A DNA stretch of 64,000 bases from positions 124,001 to 188,000 of the forward strand of contig OY783203.1 of the NCBI GenBank assembly GCA_963678705.1. The letters are read 5' to 3'. This DNA comes from Panorpa germanica. Its lineage: Eukaryota; Arthropoda; Insecta; Mecoptera; Panorpidae. A model generated the notes under the pieces. The model searched no databases. It was not told the DNA's origin and was given only the letters and a program-made list of their open reading frames with translations. Position 1 is the first letter of the stretch. Each line of letters opens with the position of its first letter. Shown here in pieces: positions 21,994 through 36,900 of the stretch. Position numbers and translations under genes: made by a program.

Positions 21994-24900
21994 CTAAAAG
22001 AACTATGTATTAAAATTAAAACTTACAAAAGACATGTTAATCTAAGTTTAAAATTGATTTTAGCAGTCGATGAAAAATTACAATTCTATAAAATGAATAA
22101 ACAAAAGAAAGCTATTTTTGCTAACATTTTAAAGAATATATAAAACATCAATTACTATAACTTAAGTTAACACGAAATAAAATATTATCAAAAATAATAA
22201 CATTAATTTCCCTTTAGTATATCATTAATTAGTTATTCCTCGTGTACAGCTAAAGAAACAATTATACGATGGCATAGATACAGTCGTAGTCGTACACGAG
22301 GTAATAGTTTCTATAGCCTTACTTTTCGGCATAATTAAAGAAAGGAAATAAAAACTAAAACCCAAAAATTGCTACAGGCATAGGGACATATGATAGGCAG
22401 AGGAATTATATGATATAAGCCCGCCTTGAAATATTTATAAATAATTTTGTTATGGCTGTTAAAAATCAATATATGAAATTAATATTCAAGTCGCATGTAT
22501 AAAATATAAATGAAAACAAACAGTAAATTAAACAATTACTATTTGAGTAAATATGTTTGTACCTGATATCTTTCCATACTCATGTCATCAAACTTCCTAA
22601 CATAATTCGGATGATTAGGAACAGGCCATGGAGCTTGCTTCGCTTCATGGTGGCTCATATGCCAAGGTTGAACATCCACTTCAGCTGTGGCAACAGTTGT
22701 CCCTATATTTCCATAGTTCTTCCACGCTCTTTCAGTTCCTATAGGTCGAGGAATTTTTCTATCTTCTAATTGATTTCCTAAAACATTAATTATTTAACAT
22801 ATAAAATAATATTCGTTATGTGAAATACAAGTTATATGTTATAAGTATATGTCTATATTTCGTCTGTATTATAGTTATAAATATATATCTATATTTTAAT
22901 TTATTACTGGTTTTCTTCTCCCTTTAACTATCTTTCACATATGTTGACTAATGATGTCGGCGTATCTGATATATGAGAAAATATGCCACTGTAAATTTGC
23001 GGTTTTCTATATTTAGTCTTTAATGACCGCCAATAGAAAGCCCACGTCCCAATTTCAACGTTTTAGTTCTATTCTAACATTGCCCCCACATTCACGGCGT
23101 TATTGAGGGCAAACTATGGAATTCCAATTATTGGCAAATATGCACAATTATTGTTTCAGTTCACACCTCAAATTTCAGTAATCTATCTTTTCCAGCTAGT
23201 CAGATATTTGCAAAAATATTTTTTGGCATTTTCCAGGATGACTTTTTCCAAGGAAATTCAGTGAAAATTTCAAGGACTCAGGAAGCCTTCGAAATTTGTT
23301 AAGCAACATACTGTCTATCATTCCCGTTCCACATTTGGACAACTATGAACATTATAATAGGAAGAAGATGATAAAATTAAGTTGATATTAATTTAATCAT
23401 TGAAAAAATTAAAATATTAAAATAGCAATAATATACATAAAATAATATTAAGATTAGAGATAAAATATACGACATTTTCGGGGAATCTAAATCAAGAAAA
23501 CTTGTACTTCCAAAATCACATTAAATTAATTATTTTGAAACATATTACCCAAAGAAGCTATATGTCCCAGTCCAGGGCCAGGTTGAACACCCAATCCTCC
23601 CAAATCTCCAGGATATGGTCCTCCTATAAACGACCAACGTGCAGGATTTGTTGCTCCGTTAGGATTTAGATTTGCAGGACGTGGTGGTGGTTGCTAGAAC
23701 AAATAAGTATTTAAATATAAATTGAACCATTTAGCTACATTTAAGGTAGTACCAATCGAAAAACCAATTTTCTAACATGCTATTATTATTTTATTAAATA
23801 ATATAAGTGTCCTTAAGTTGATTAACTTTGTTTTAAATATTTCGAACTTCTCTTTGATATTAATATGTAATTAAGGTGGACATATTTAACATATAAATGG
23901 TTCACCAAGTATAAAAAAGGCATCGTTTCACGTATAACTCAAGAACGGTTCTTAAGATTTAATTACTTAAATAAGCTAACTTGTTTGTCCTGTTAGTAAA
24001 ATATAAGTTAGTAAAAATATCGTAAAAGGAAACATTTAATTATAATCCTATTAATTCTGTGATTGTTTTATGGATTTATACAACGAAAACCTAGCTGAAC
24101 TTAATAGTTCTATTTCATGAATAATGTTCAGATTTTCTTATTTTTTTACATAAAGCAATCGCTTAATGTGTGCCAGTCTATAATTAAAAAAATATATATG
24201 GTACCTAAGGGAAAAGAAAAATACTTTAAATTAAATATGAATAGAAGGGAAACGTAAAAACAAAATCTGTTATTCAATCATTATACAAAATCAATGAATT
24301 AAAAACATAATTATAGTATAAAATTAATTTTGGTGTTACTATGTATATATTACCTGGTGAAATGTTTGCATATTGTTCTTATGTGGGTAATTAATTAGAA
24401 TATTATTAGCTCCTGGAAGTGGTGTCATATGTGGGGCGGAATGTTGTTGGTATGCAACATTATTATACAATACTTGTTGAGCTTGCTGCTGATGTTGAAT
24501 CTGTTGTTGTTGAGCTACCTGCTGTTGTTGAATTTGCTGCTGTTGAGCTTGTTGTTGTTGTAGCTGTTGTTGTTGCTGAACATGTTGTTGTTGAACCTGT
24601 TGTTGCTGAACCTGCTGCTGCTGAACCTGTTGTTGCTGAACCTGTTGTTGCTGAACCTGCTGTTGTTGGAGTTGCTGCTGTTGTGGAACTTGCTGCTGTT
24701 GTGGAACTTGTTGTTGTGGGACTTGTTGTAGTGAGACTTGTTGTTGTTGGACTTGCTGTTGTTGAACTTGCTGTTGTTGAACTTGCTGTTGCTGTTGTTG
24801 GACTTGCTGCTGTGGTTGTGGCTGTTGCTGAGGTGAAGTTGGCTGTTGATTGTGTTGGACTGCAGGCTAAAAAATAAATAAACACCATCAGTATTATAAT

Positions 24901-27900
24901 TCTGAATATTTTAACATTTAAAATTTCTGGAATTTTTGACGACACAAGCGAGATGAAAAATGTAAAACTGTTGTGACTTTAGGTCCGATTCCAGGACCAG
25001 CATTTTTAAAATACATTTATTTCAAATGCAAATACAAAATATAAAATATCTATTTTCCATTTTTTTCATTGTAATTAAAATTTATTTTAGAAGTACATAC
25101 CTGTGTGGTTTGTTTGTTTAACCCATGTCCGGCTGTACTTGAAAATACTGACGCTCTGGGATTTAACCGAGAATTTGTTACAGTGGTACACCCCTGGATT
25201 TGACTATTATTACTAATATGATGATGATATGTTGGCAACAGATGACTATTTTCTGCACTGTATCCTATAGGTTGACTCGTTGATACCTTAAAAATATAAT
25301 TAAAATATAACACTACATTCTGTGTATCATAAAATTAGGTTTAGCTCATTAAAAATAAAAAAAATATCTTAACTAGTAACCTAAAATAACTTAAATATTA
25401 CATAAAAATTATATATTTTGTAAAATAAACTCTAGAATTTGTCATCAAATAAATACTAACGTACATACCATGTTAGAATGATGGGGAATATTTGCTGAAC
25501 TGGATAAAGGTCTTTGTTCCTGATATATTTGAGGAGGACGCGTCGAGAGATTCATTGGTTCAATGTGAGAACTAGTAGATGGTCCCGGTCCCGGTCCCAT
25601 TCCACTTGATACTTGATTTATCGAACCAACATTAGATGCAGCACCAGGTGGTGAACCTAATAAAATAAGTTAAATACATTTGCGTATTGTATTGCTCATT
25701 TAATTTTTATATTCCTTTCCGTGTTTCATTTATATAAGTTCAAGATATAAAAATTTGCCATCAAATTTTTTTTGTCAGTAAATAACTTACAAATTATTTT
25801 CTTTACTCAAACTCGGGAAACCCTCGAAAAATTAAAGCAAGCGAACCACATTACTACTTCAACTCTGATATTTAAATTTATCCAATAATAATTCAATTAT
25901 TAAATCATTTTAATTCAATTATATTTTATGCTAATGTTGTGTTTTTCTCTTTGACTGAGTTTCATTTTTATTATTAAACACAGTGAAAAGAAAAGTTGCA
26001 CACATTTGAAAGATTCGATTTAAACATCCAGAAATCACATTTGACCCGGGTACCGTTCTTTGGAAATCCCTGCTTTAATTATTGAAATCACAACTAATTC
26101 AATGGAGTCAACAAATTTATTAGCTTACCCATCATAGGTCCGTGCGTTGAAACTTGTGTCGTAGATTGCGGAGGGCAAATAGGAGCGGGTACAACATTTC
26201 CACTTGCCAAAATTGAATTTGATACAGGACGTGTCACAGCCAGTCCACTGGGAGGTTGAACAATAGGCTGGCACTTCATTTCTAGAAGAAAAAAAATTGA
26301 AATATACAATGTAGTAATTTTTTGTAAGATACAGATAAAGGGAAGAAAATGAATTATTAAAAACTTACGAGGTTTGATAGAGTTAGTAAATTGATATCCT
26401 GCGAGTGGAACTTGTACTGGACCTGATGCAGTTGAAGGTAGAGATGGAGGAGTCGTACAGTTACTAGATGTCTTACAACTTACAGGTGAACTTGTTGTGG
26501 CACCTCGATATCCTGGCGCCTTTGAAGCATCAACCTAAATAATGAAATATTAGATTATTCTATAATTTCATTCTTTATTAATATATTCTAATATATGTAT
26601 GTCATATACAAATATACTATTGCTACGCCCTATCGCCCTATGTATATTATACGACAAGGTTTTTATTTCTATTAGTTACGTTCTAAAGTAAACCTACATG
26701 TTACATTTCAACTTTGTATCTAACTTTTAACATTACTTCCCATTCACCTAGTTCACTGGCGCAAAAAAATTAAAGCTTGATTATTGAACATCACTCAATA
26801 AGTTCGTTCGATGATATATAGATTACTATTATTACACATTATTATCCATATGATTTTAAAGTAGTACCAACCTTCAAACGATATGTGTCAAAACAATGTG
26901 TCATTACATTCCGATCATTAGTTTACGAGTTACAGAGTTATTAAGGTAGTTTTAGTGTCGTTATTTTTGTAATTTTCAAAACAATGGAAAAAAACTGAAT
27001 TTCATGTGTTTATAAAGCATTTCTTTAGCCCCCGGCGACTATTACCTCTTTGAATATCTCAAAAAAAAAAGCTCAATGAGCTCATATCTCTATATGGCTC
27101 TAATGAGATGGTGAAGAGATTCTACAAGAAAGGCATAGAAATGTTAGAGAAGCATTAAAATGAATGTATCATTCTTGAAGGAACTAAAAGTTGTTGTATT
27201 TTTAATCATCCTACGTACGCATTGAGTGATGAAGTAAGAGCCACCCTAGTATATACACTAAATTCTCTTTGTTCCTTTTCTTTTATAAATTTTATATATA
27301 TGCCCTTATTAAATTTGAAATATTTCGTGGCACCATATAAGATTTTGATATCAGATAATATATTCCTGAGTTTCTGTACTCATATTGAATGTAGAACTGA
27401 CATACCATAAATTCTACGAACATTATAAATAGCGAAAATAGATATACTACTTTTAATTATCTACCTGTGGTGGCGATACTTTTTCAACAAATTTACTAGA
27501 CTGATTAGATAGACTGATTCCCGTTGTTGCACCACCAGTCACAGCCGCAAAATTCACCTTATTGGGAGTTTCTGAACTCCACATAGATTGTTGTTGAGGT
27601 TCTTTAAATAAAGAATACTGCATCGTATTTGCATTTGCATTTGGTTGTGAACCAAGTGGAGTAACGGATGAGGATGGCCTAGATTGACTGACAGTAGTCG
27701 GTGTAGGTGTTCGCATTTCTCTAGTTGCCCCTGCTGTCTATATTTACAAAAAAGATTCTCAGTGATTGTTTTTAGGATGTGTTCTATGCCTATTTGATAA
27801 ACAATATATAAGATAATACAGGGTGCGGCGCGGGAACTTGCTTATTTGAAACGCGCGCTACGCAGCGGACATAAATCCTTGGAGAGCCTGACGTTTTCTG

Positions 27901-30900
27901 TACGGTTACTGTAGTAACAACCATACAGTGGACGCACCATGAGAATGCGACGCGCGTTCGCCAAGGTTACTTACTTTTCCAACCTGTTTCAGCGGATTCA
28001 TGATCGAAATTAGATTGTTCAGTGGGTGGACACGTTTATGGATACTGGTAGTGTGTGGAAAAGAAGCCAACACCTTCATGTAACCATCTGCACGCAAACA
28101 TGCAGTAGCTCTCATAATTTCTGATCGTACAGTGAGACGAATTCTTCCTGAACACCTGAACGCTATTCATCCATACAAACTGGCAGTGGTGCAAAAACTT
28201 AATCCACGCGATTTTGTTTCACGAAAAAAGGTATGTGAACCCTTTATTGAAAACCTCTCTGATGACGTTCGACGGATTTAGCACCCTACGATTTTTTTTA
28301 TAGGAATATCTTAAATCCTTGAGCTGAAGAACAATATTCAGGCTGCCATTGCGAACATAGACACAGGCATGCTGAACCAGAACGGAAGTCATCTTGAAGG
28401 CGGATCATTTTCAAGTAATTAAAAAAAACTTTGAATGTACCTCTATGTAAAGGAAAAAAATTAAATGATGAATACTTTTTGTTTTATATTTTAAAATAAG
28501 AAAGTTCCCACGCAGCACCCTGAATTAAAAAAAAATTACACAATAATATTTACTTGAGAAAATTGTGAGACTGGCGTTACACTCCTATTTGATACGGAAT
28601 CATTTTGTAAAGAATGTGGTGGAGCTTGTATAACTGTGGCTTTTCCTGGTGGATTTTGATAATTACCCGTTATATTCATTGTAGATATACTCATACCAGG
28701 TACTCTTGGTGAAGATGTAGGTGAAATTGACGCACTTGGAACATGTGGTGGAAGTAAATTTGCTTGCCTTTTCAAACTACTTGGTATTGTTACATTGCTT
28801 ATAATAGTTGAGGCAGAGACTTCAGTTAGTTTAGCTGCAAATGAATTTCCTACGGCTCCTGTTTTAGTAGGTTTACCTGATGTCATTATAGCTGATGTAT
28901 ATGACATAGTTGTTTTTGTATTTACAACTAGTGCTGCAGCAGCTGCTGCTCTCTTTTCTGCGGCTGCAACAAGTCTTGGAGCTGTTCCTCTACTAATGGT
29001 AGGAGCAAAATTAATTACTTTTGGAGAAGTTCTTAGAGCAGGTGTTGTAGATGTAAGCGACGCAGTTAGAGGTTTAACGATTGAAGTAGTTACTAACATT
29101 TTTCCTGGAATAGTCTTTGTAACTGTCTTAGGCACTGAAGTAGGCGTTGCTATTCCCTTTGTTTCCCAAACTACAGGAGGTGTTACTGTTGTCTTATTAT
29201 TCAATTGAACTTGTGGAAGAAGCTTCATTATATCTACCTCAGGGTCTTTGATCAGTGTTTGAATTAAAGACGATGCCTGTTTAAATGCCTCCCCTGAGCC
29301 CTTTATAGTTATAGCTCTATCATTCTGTGATTTACTTTGCTTTTCTACTTCAATAAATGCACCTGTAGCTGCCCGAATAGCATTAATATTACTGCCACCT
29401 CGTCCAATAACTCTAGATATAGCATTAAATGGTACAATTACTTTTTTGCTACCCGTATCACCTACTGGTACTTGTACAGCAGAAGATTTTCTAGTTACTT
29501 CTTTCCAACCTTCTTCTCGTCGACCTGGTTGTTTAGGACTAGGCGTTTTTCCTATTGGTAATGTACCTTCCAAATCATGATGTCTTTTAATTTTATTATT
29601 TGAGCTTGTTACATAAGTTTCGTTTCCTGTTGCTTCAAAATCTTCTCGTTCTGCAGGATGTCTTGATGATTCAAAAACTAAATTTTTTCTACCCGTATGA
29701 GATTTTACGTCGGATTTCTTATCTAATTTATAGATCTTATGAATTTTAACTTCAATATCACTTTGTTTATCAATATCATTTTCAATTTTATCAGACTTAG
29801 TTATATCCAGAAGTACTTTTTCGATTTTTGAAACACTTTCAAATTTTTTTGGCACAGATTCAATATTTTCAACTACTTTCTCTGAAGTCTTAGCAATTGG
29901 AATTAACATTTTACTAGAAGTTACTGGGGAGTTGGATTTCTTTTTTTTTTTATTTTTTGTTTTGTCACTAGGTTTCACATCATTGCTAGAACAGGATCCT
30001 TGACTATTTGCATCAATACCACTGTCACCACATTCCTCCTTATCTGGTTCATTACGCACTGGTAATTCTGGGACTGGTTCATCTTCAAAAAAAAAAAAAA
30101 AACAAACATTCAATATTTAACGTTTGTATTTATGTTCATCGAAACAAAAAATGCGCTGTCAATATTAAACACTGTAAAGATTTTATATTTAACGTTTTCC
30201 TAAGTCACTATAATGTTAAATGTAAAACAACTGTTAATATCTAATTGTAGTTAACTCGTAGGACGACATAAATGTCTAGTCAGCACATACGTTTTAACAC
30301 ACAAATGTGATATTAGATGGGTCGTAGAAGTTAAGTTTATTCAATCAATGCACTGTGTTATTATAAGAAATGAAATATTAAAATTTGATGATGAAAAACT
30401 GAATGTTTACTCATTACTTTCTCATGTGAAAATGACATTTGGTAATGTATAAAATGAACAACCTTTTTCACTGATGTCGTCTTTATCTTCCTCATCTTTG
30501 TCCTCATTCCTTTGATTTTCCTCATGTAATTTGCGTTTTTCTTCTTTTTTCTCCAATTTCTTCTTTTTTTTACGCTCTCTTCTACGAGCAGCTGCTGCCT
30601 TTTTGCTTTCTTCACGTGTTTTTTCCATATCTATTTCTTCGAGTAAAATTGATGCGTTCTTGTTGGCCTTAGCGGCTTGAGTTTCTTTAGCAGCACGAAT
30701 TGTTTTCACACATTCGTGGCATTTCTCCAAAAGCTCCTAGGTATTATATGTTATTGAATAAAGAATATTCTTAAAATATCTTATTACTTAATTGCTTATT
30801 TACATATATATAATATATTATTACCTTGTCACTAATAGTACAAATATACCTAGTCATTTCCGAATCAGATGGAAATTGGGTCACATGATTTACCATCCAC

Positions 30901-33900
30901 TTCACAACTTTAGCATGACCTTTTCTAAATGCAGCCATTAAACATGACACCTGCAATTAGAAAATTTTAATTAGAAAATTAATCCTTCTTCGATTATGAG
31001 AATCTTTTTAAATGGTTTTTACCTTTCTGTTATCTTGAGAATCAATGTCAGCCGCAGCACTAAAAAGAAGTTCTACTACGTTTAAATGGCCTCCATTAGC
31101 CGCAAGCCATAAAGGAGAATTGCCTTTTTTGTTTTTTACTTCTACAGAAGCATTTCTGTTTAAATAAAACCATAAAAATTAAATTAAAGTTTAGTGCTAA
31201 ATAGTAATTTAATTTCCATATTCACCTAGATAATAAGAGCTCTACAAATCGACAATGGCCTTTATCTGCAGCTATTGTTAACGCTGTATCTCTTGAAGAA
31301 GGTACTGGTGTAGCATTTACATCTGCTCCTTTATCAAGAAGAACGCGACCTACTTCAACATAGCCACCACTCGCTGCTTCCATTAATGGTGTGAGGCCCG
31401 TCTAATAAATAAATAGTATTGTAAAGGTCTTATTATATTTAGTGAAAAATACCAATTATTCAATACATGAATTAAAGACTTGTATGAATATACCTTAGCA
31501 CGGTGCTCAACATTAGCTTTACGATCTAAGAGCAGACTAACTACTTCATGTCGACCTTGAAAACAGGCTAATGTCAATGCCGTATTTCTATTAGTTTCAA
31601 TTTGGGCATTTATATCTGATCCCATATCCAAAAGTAATTTCACAGCCGCTATATAAATACATATGAATGTTATATTTAATTGATTACAATAATGTCATTA
31701 CAATAATAAATGAATTATTTTATTTAAAAATTCGATAATTGTAAACTATATGTAATAGTTGAAAATAAATTTTACCAGTATGTCCATTCATAGCTGCCAA
31801 CATGAGAGGTGATATTCCTAATTTGCTACCCGTACGTGAATTAATTTCCGCACCATGTGAAAGAAGCAATTTAATTATATTTACGTAGCCACCAGAGGCT
31901 GCAAGACTTAAAGGTGTGTAATCTGACACATTTCTATGTTCTTTATTGGCACCCCTTCCCAGCAGTAACTCCACTACCTCGTAACGACCTCCGGAACAGG
32001 CTAATGATAGGGGAGTATCTTTCGTTCGTTCAGATTGTGCTTCTATATCAGCACCATGAGTTAAAAGAATATCTACTGCCTGAATCAATAAATAAAATAT
32101 TATAAACATCAGCAATATCTTTTAAACAATATATAAAATGGAGAAACACTAAAATTTCAATTGAAATATAATCCATTGACCAACATTTTACGATTAGGCG
32201 CAGTTTACCTACAGATTACAGATAATTAGGAACCTCCTATTGTGAAAATAAATTGAAGCTTACAGCAGCGTAAATAAATACACAGTGTGCCTTATATATA
32301 TATGTAAAATAAATTTAAACTATGTCTTAATGATAAGGTGATCAGAAACTTAAATATCCAATTATTTTTTAAGACATTTTTGGCCTACTATAAAAAAAAA
32401 GACGACGTCAAGTGCGTCCACATATTCAATTCACGCTCACGACCGCAGTTTTTCCCGTTCCACTTGCTTACAAGCGTTGAAAAATTAAGGATTGCGATAG
32501 CTGACACACATAAATTTTTCATAAAAGAAATATATTCTAAATGATATTAGGTTAGGTTATGGTATGAGGAAAAATGTACAGGCAGAGTTAAATATGAATT
32601 CAAATTAATTTTATTAAGCTTATCGAATAAAATATTTCTTTCCGAATCATATAAAGTAATTTTTTCTGTCATCGTCATTTTTAAGTTTTGCGTTTAAACA
32701 TTGCGCCGAAATGCTCACAACGACCACTATGCCCCACCTCTTCAGATGGGTCGTTGTGAGCTTGGCGTGAGCGAAATTAATGACGTCATTAGTGAGTGAC
32801 GTTTTCGAATATTTTGGAGGTTGTGAACGCTTAGTGGGACGCACCATGGGTATACGAGTCTAGAGCGATCCGATAAGGGCCAGGGCCCGTATTCCTGAGT
32901 CTTTGCGAGCCAATGGTCGTGATGGAACAAATCCGATTTATATGAGTGAAACATTTTACGAATCGCTTCTAAACAACTATTCCTGAATTTTATTAATAAC
33001 TACAGATCTTTTAAAAGTGATTCGTAAAATGTTTTGCTCATAAAAAAGATCTGTTCGATTACTATTGTTGGCAAGAATCGGGAATAGGGCCCCAGGAGTG
33101 TTTCCGTATGTTTGAACTGTGAGCACGAATATTTTCCTGTGAGCTTGTGTATGTACATTCGCTTTTGTCTAAAAACTTTATTACTTGCCTCGTGACATCA
33201 AAAGATGGTTAACTATTAAATGGCAAAATCGAAATTCAAGATAAATAGCCGTATTTGCTTTATCCTTTATAGTCCTGTATTTTATTTGTACAAATTTTAA
33301 TTTCTAAAATTTCTATTTTCGTTTTGACAAATTATAGCAAGAAACATTAAGGAGAATTTTAATTTTCTATTTAACATAAATAAAAGAACGGCTTCTTTTC
33401 GAGGAGAGATACATATAAATGCATTTAACATGTAACTAGATTAAATTATGGTTAAATTTAAACCAACTAAGTTTTTTACTTTTCTCAAAAAAATCGTATA
33501 CTCCTAAATTGAGAAAACTTACTTTGTCGTGTCCAGCCGTAGCTGCTAATATTAGGGGTGTAAATCCCTTTTTATCCCTATGTTCTATATCTGCACCACG
33601 TGAAAGTAGAAGTTCTACAAGTTCTTCATGACCTCCTGCACATGCTAAGGTTAATGCGGTGTCATGATTACTATCAGTTTCAGAGTCAACATCCATACAA
33701 CTAAACGCCGGTTGTTGAAAGGTTTGATTATTAAAATTTTGTGAAACTGTAAACAAAAAAAAATGTAATCAAAACAGTTGAACATTAAAACAAAACACTT
33801 TCACACTTTGAAGCGTCATAATATCCTTATCGTCCTTATCTATACACACCATTGTGATCCATTTGAAAGTTCTCCGAAATATTTTGAGGATTTCTGGGCT

Positions 33901-36900
33901 GGATAAAGCGTTGCTTCTTTTTATTATTTCCATCACCATTGGTACTTTTATTCTTTATGGCTGGTTTGTTAACAGTTGTATCAGGTGCTATTAAAAAAAA
34001 ACTTATATTAATTTAACATTAAGCCTTATTGCACCATGAAACTTTCTAATTTTCTTCTATTGTATTACCTTGTTGTGTTTGTGTTGCAACCTGCACTTGG
34101 TTATGTTGCTGCGCACATTGATTTTGGGCAGAAAATGATAACATTGGCGAAGCACAATTTCCAACTGATGTTTGTTGATTCGGTATTAGACTTAACTGTT
34201 GCATATGGTCTGCGATATCATTATTAATGGATGGTATTTGACTTGGAATAGAAGATTTGAATGACAGCTGAAAAAATATATCATTTTACTATATTATTTT
34301 TTTTAAGTACGAGTATTTTACTTCATAAAAATTACCGGAATTTCAGATTGATTGACAACTTGCAGGTGATTAGTATTCCCTTCGATGGAATTTTGCTGCA
34401 ATAACATTTTTTGTTGCACTGTCTGATATGGTTCAGATAATGTATCTTAAAATAAAAATACTGTTAATAGAAACTCTTTCAATTTGGTAACATCAGTAAC
34501 ATAATAAATACACTTTAGTTGAACAGATTATTTTCACATTATTGTATTTAGAACACTTTCTTTATTTTGGGGACAAATTAATATGAGAAATTTCTATTAT
34601 ATTTTAATTATATTTAAATAGGCTATATAATAATTATAAATTATATTATCATATATAATGATTTTTCCGAAAAATGATTTATTTAAATATGATAGATAAC
34701 TAGTTAAAATCGATAAATTACTCTTCTCGTAACTGTTATACGGAAACAGTATAGTTAATAATTATCTAAGAATAATATCAAATCATATATTGATTTAAAA
34801 AAAATATTTAGCTATTAGAAGGAGAAAGAGGAATCGTTATATATTAACTCTGTGTGAAAATGTAAATTTATCGTAATACAATTATTTTCATAATAATCTT
34901 ACTTGGACAGCGTTTCTTTGCCATTAATATAGCTGTGTGATACCCCGCTTGATATTTACGAGTCTTTTCTTCTTGTCGATTTTTCTCCTCCTCTAGTTCA
35001 GATACACCCGTAAGAGCGGTTACGCCTGGATGCTGAAAAAATTCAAAATGTTTGTTTATCTTTAAATAAGAAAACTTTAATAAATATTTAACTTACTTGT
35101 AAATATTTTGCAGTAAACGATACTTCATCTCCGCTTTCAAAGTTCATTGGAAATTCTATATTAAGTCGTGCTGCTTCTAAAATAAACAATTTAAGTTAGT
35201 TATTAACTGTGACATGGCTTTTCATTAATATATATTTTAATTTTATTGATAATACACGATATAGTAAGTAATTACCTTCTGCTACATCTTCCAATCTGAC
35301 ATTATCGAAGTTCTTGATAACGTCATCTAAGCTGGTACTGCCGGTTAAATTGGCAGCTCTAGCCATTTCATGATGATCCATTAGTATATTCACAAGTTCA
35401 CTTTCCGAAAACTGATTTTTAAAAAATATGATACATAAATACTTAAAATCGGTAAACTACACTCTTCTCGTGACCGTGATATGTATGCACTTTGTGCTAA
35501 AATATTACTTATGGTATGTGGTCTTGCGACATAACGACCACTGATAGTCTTTTGTGTTCTATTTAATTTAAGGTACATCTTGTTCTAGGCGTTATTAATA
35601 TTCATATTTACCATTCATCGAAAAGTGCCTAACAACTCTCGCAATCTCACATTTATCTCATTTTTTTTTCGTCATGTAAAAAACATTTTTAAAAAAATTG
35701 TCCAGATCATAAAGATAATGCACAAGATCACATTTATATTGTTTATACAATATGATAATAAATATTCATACAAATTAATACCTGATTACTAATTTAGATA
35801 ATAGGCTGGCTAACTTTGTAATATAATTACCTAAAGAATATATTTGATGGCCATTTTAATGCTACTAATTAAATGTATAGTATAACAATTTAACATACTT
35901 GTTTCTTTTGATGAATCGTTAATTGACTCTTCTCCTTAAGAACAGAATGGACATGTTGATATAATTCTTGGGGAGGTAAAACACCTAAAGAGGGTTCCAA
36001 ATTAATCAAATGTGTCATCAGTTGTTCAGGACTAATGTCCATTTGTAACTGCCCAGCTAAAATATATAAAGGTCATATAAAATGGTTCATTGCGATTTAA
36101 TTTATAATAATGGCAGACAACGAAACGAAAAACAAAAAGGAGACTACTATTCAAGTTTCATTAAAAACTAGCAATGGCTATAACTAGTCCTTGTTTGATA
36201 ATACATATACTTGCTAGGTAGTAGTAGCAGACTAACTTTAAGACTACCTTTAAAGTATAGTAAATATATTTGATTGTATTATGTCGTTACGGCGTTACAA
36301 ACTGCTCATATTTAGGTAACTTTAAAGAATCACATCCCGCTTAGCATAATTATGTTGAGGCGTCTAAAGCATTTATTCGAACAAGTTTCTTTTACAGTGT
36401 AGATGAACCTTAAATACACATAACTATGTTAAGTGGGATCTGATTTTGTGATCTATTATTCTCCTTTTTGAAAAATAAGGATGTCAAGAAGGATGTGCTT
36501 AAAACCAAATAATTCTTTTAAATATAAGAAAATTAAAAAGAAACATTCTTACACTCATCAGTATTTTGACACATCGAAGGTAATGCAGCAATCTCTTTAG
36601 GAATGAACTGTTGATGTTGGTTAGATGAATTTTTTAAAGAAGAGGCTATATTTGGCTGTACTTGTTGTATAACTTGTTGTAATTGTTGTACAGATTGTTG
36701 TATCACAGGAACAGATGTTGGGGGTTGTTGCTGAGTTGGATGATTTAGACTACAACAAGACACTTTTCCAGGAACGGATGGTGTTACAGTAACAGATAAT
36801 TGATGTCCAGTAGTTCCAATATCCTTTATATGGTCCAATTGTTGATGTCCCTGCATAATTAATATATTTAATATATTGTATTTTAATAAAAGATATCAAC

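Noticed and set aside
24419-24877. 152-codon plus-strand frame rich in Val/Ala/Glu and a Ser/Thr-rich frame opposite
   Set aside because: Shadows of the mask polyglutamine exon in other frames.
28795-29561. Plus-strand frames of 137 and 74 codons
   Set aside because: Antisense shadows of the mask KH exon, which has far stronger protein similarity.
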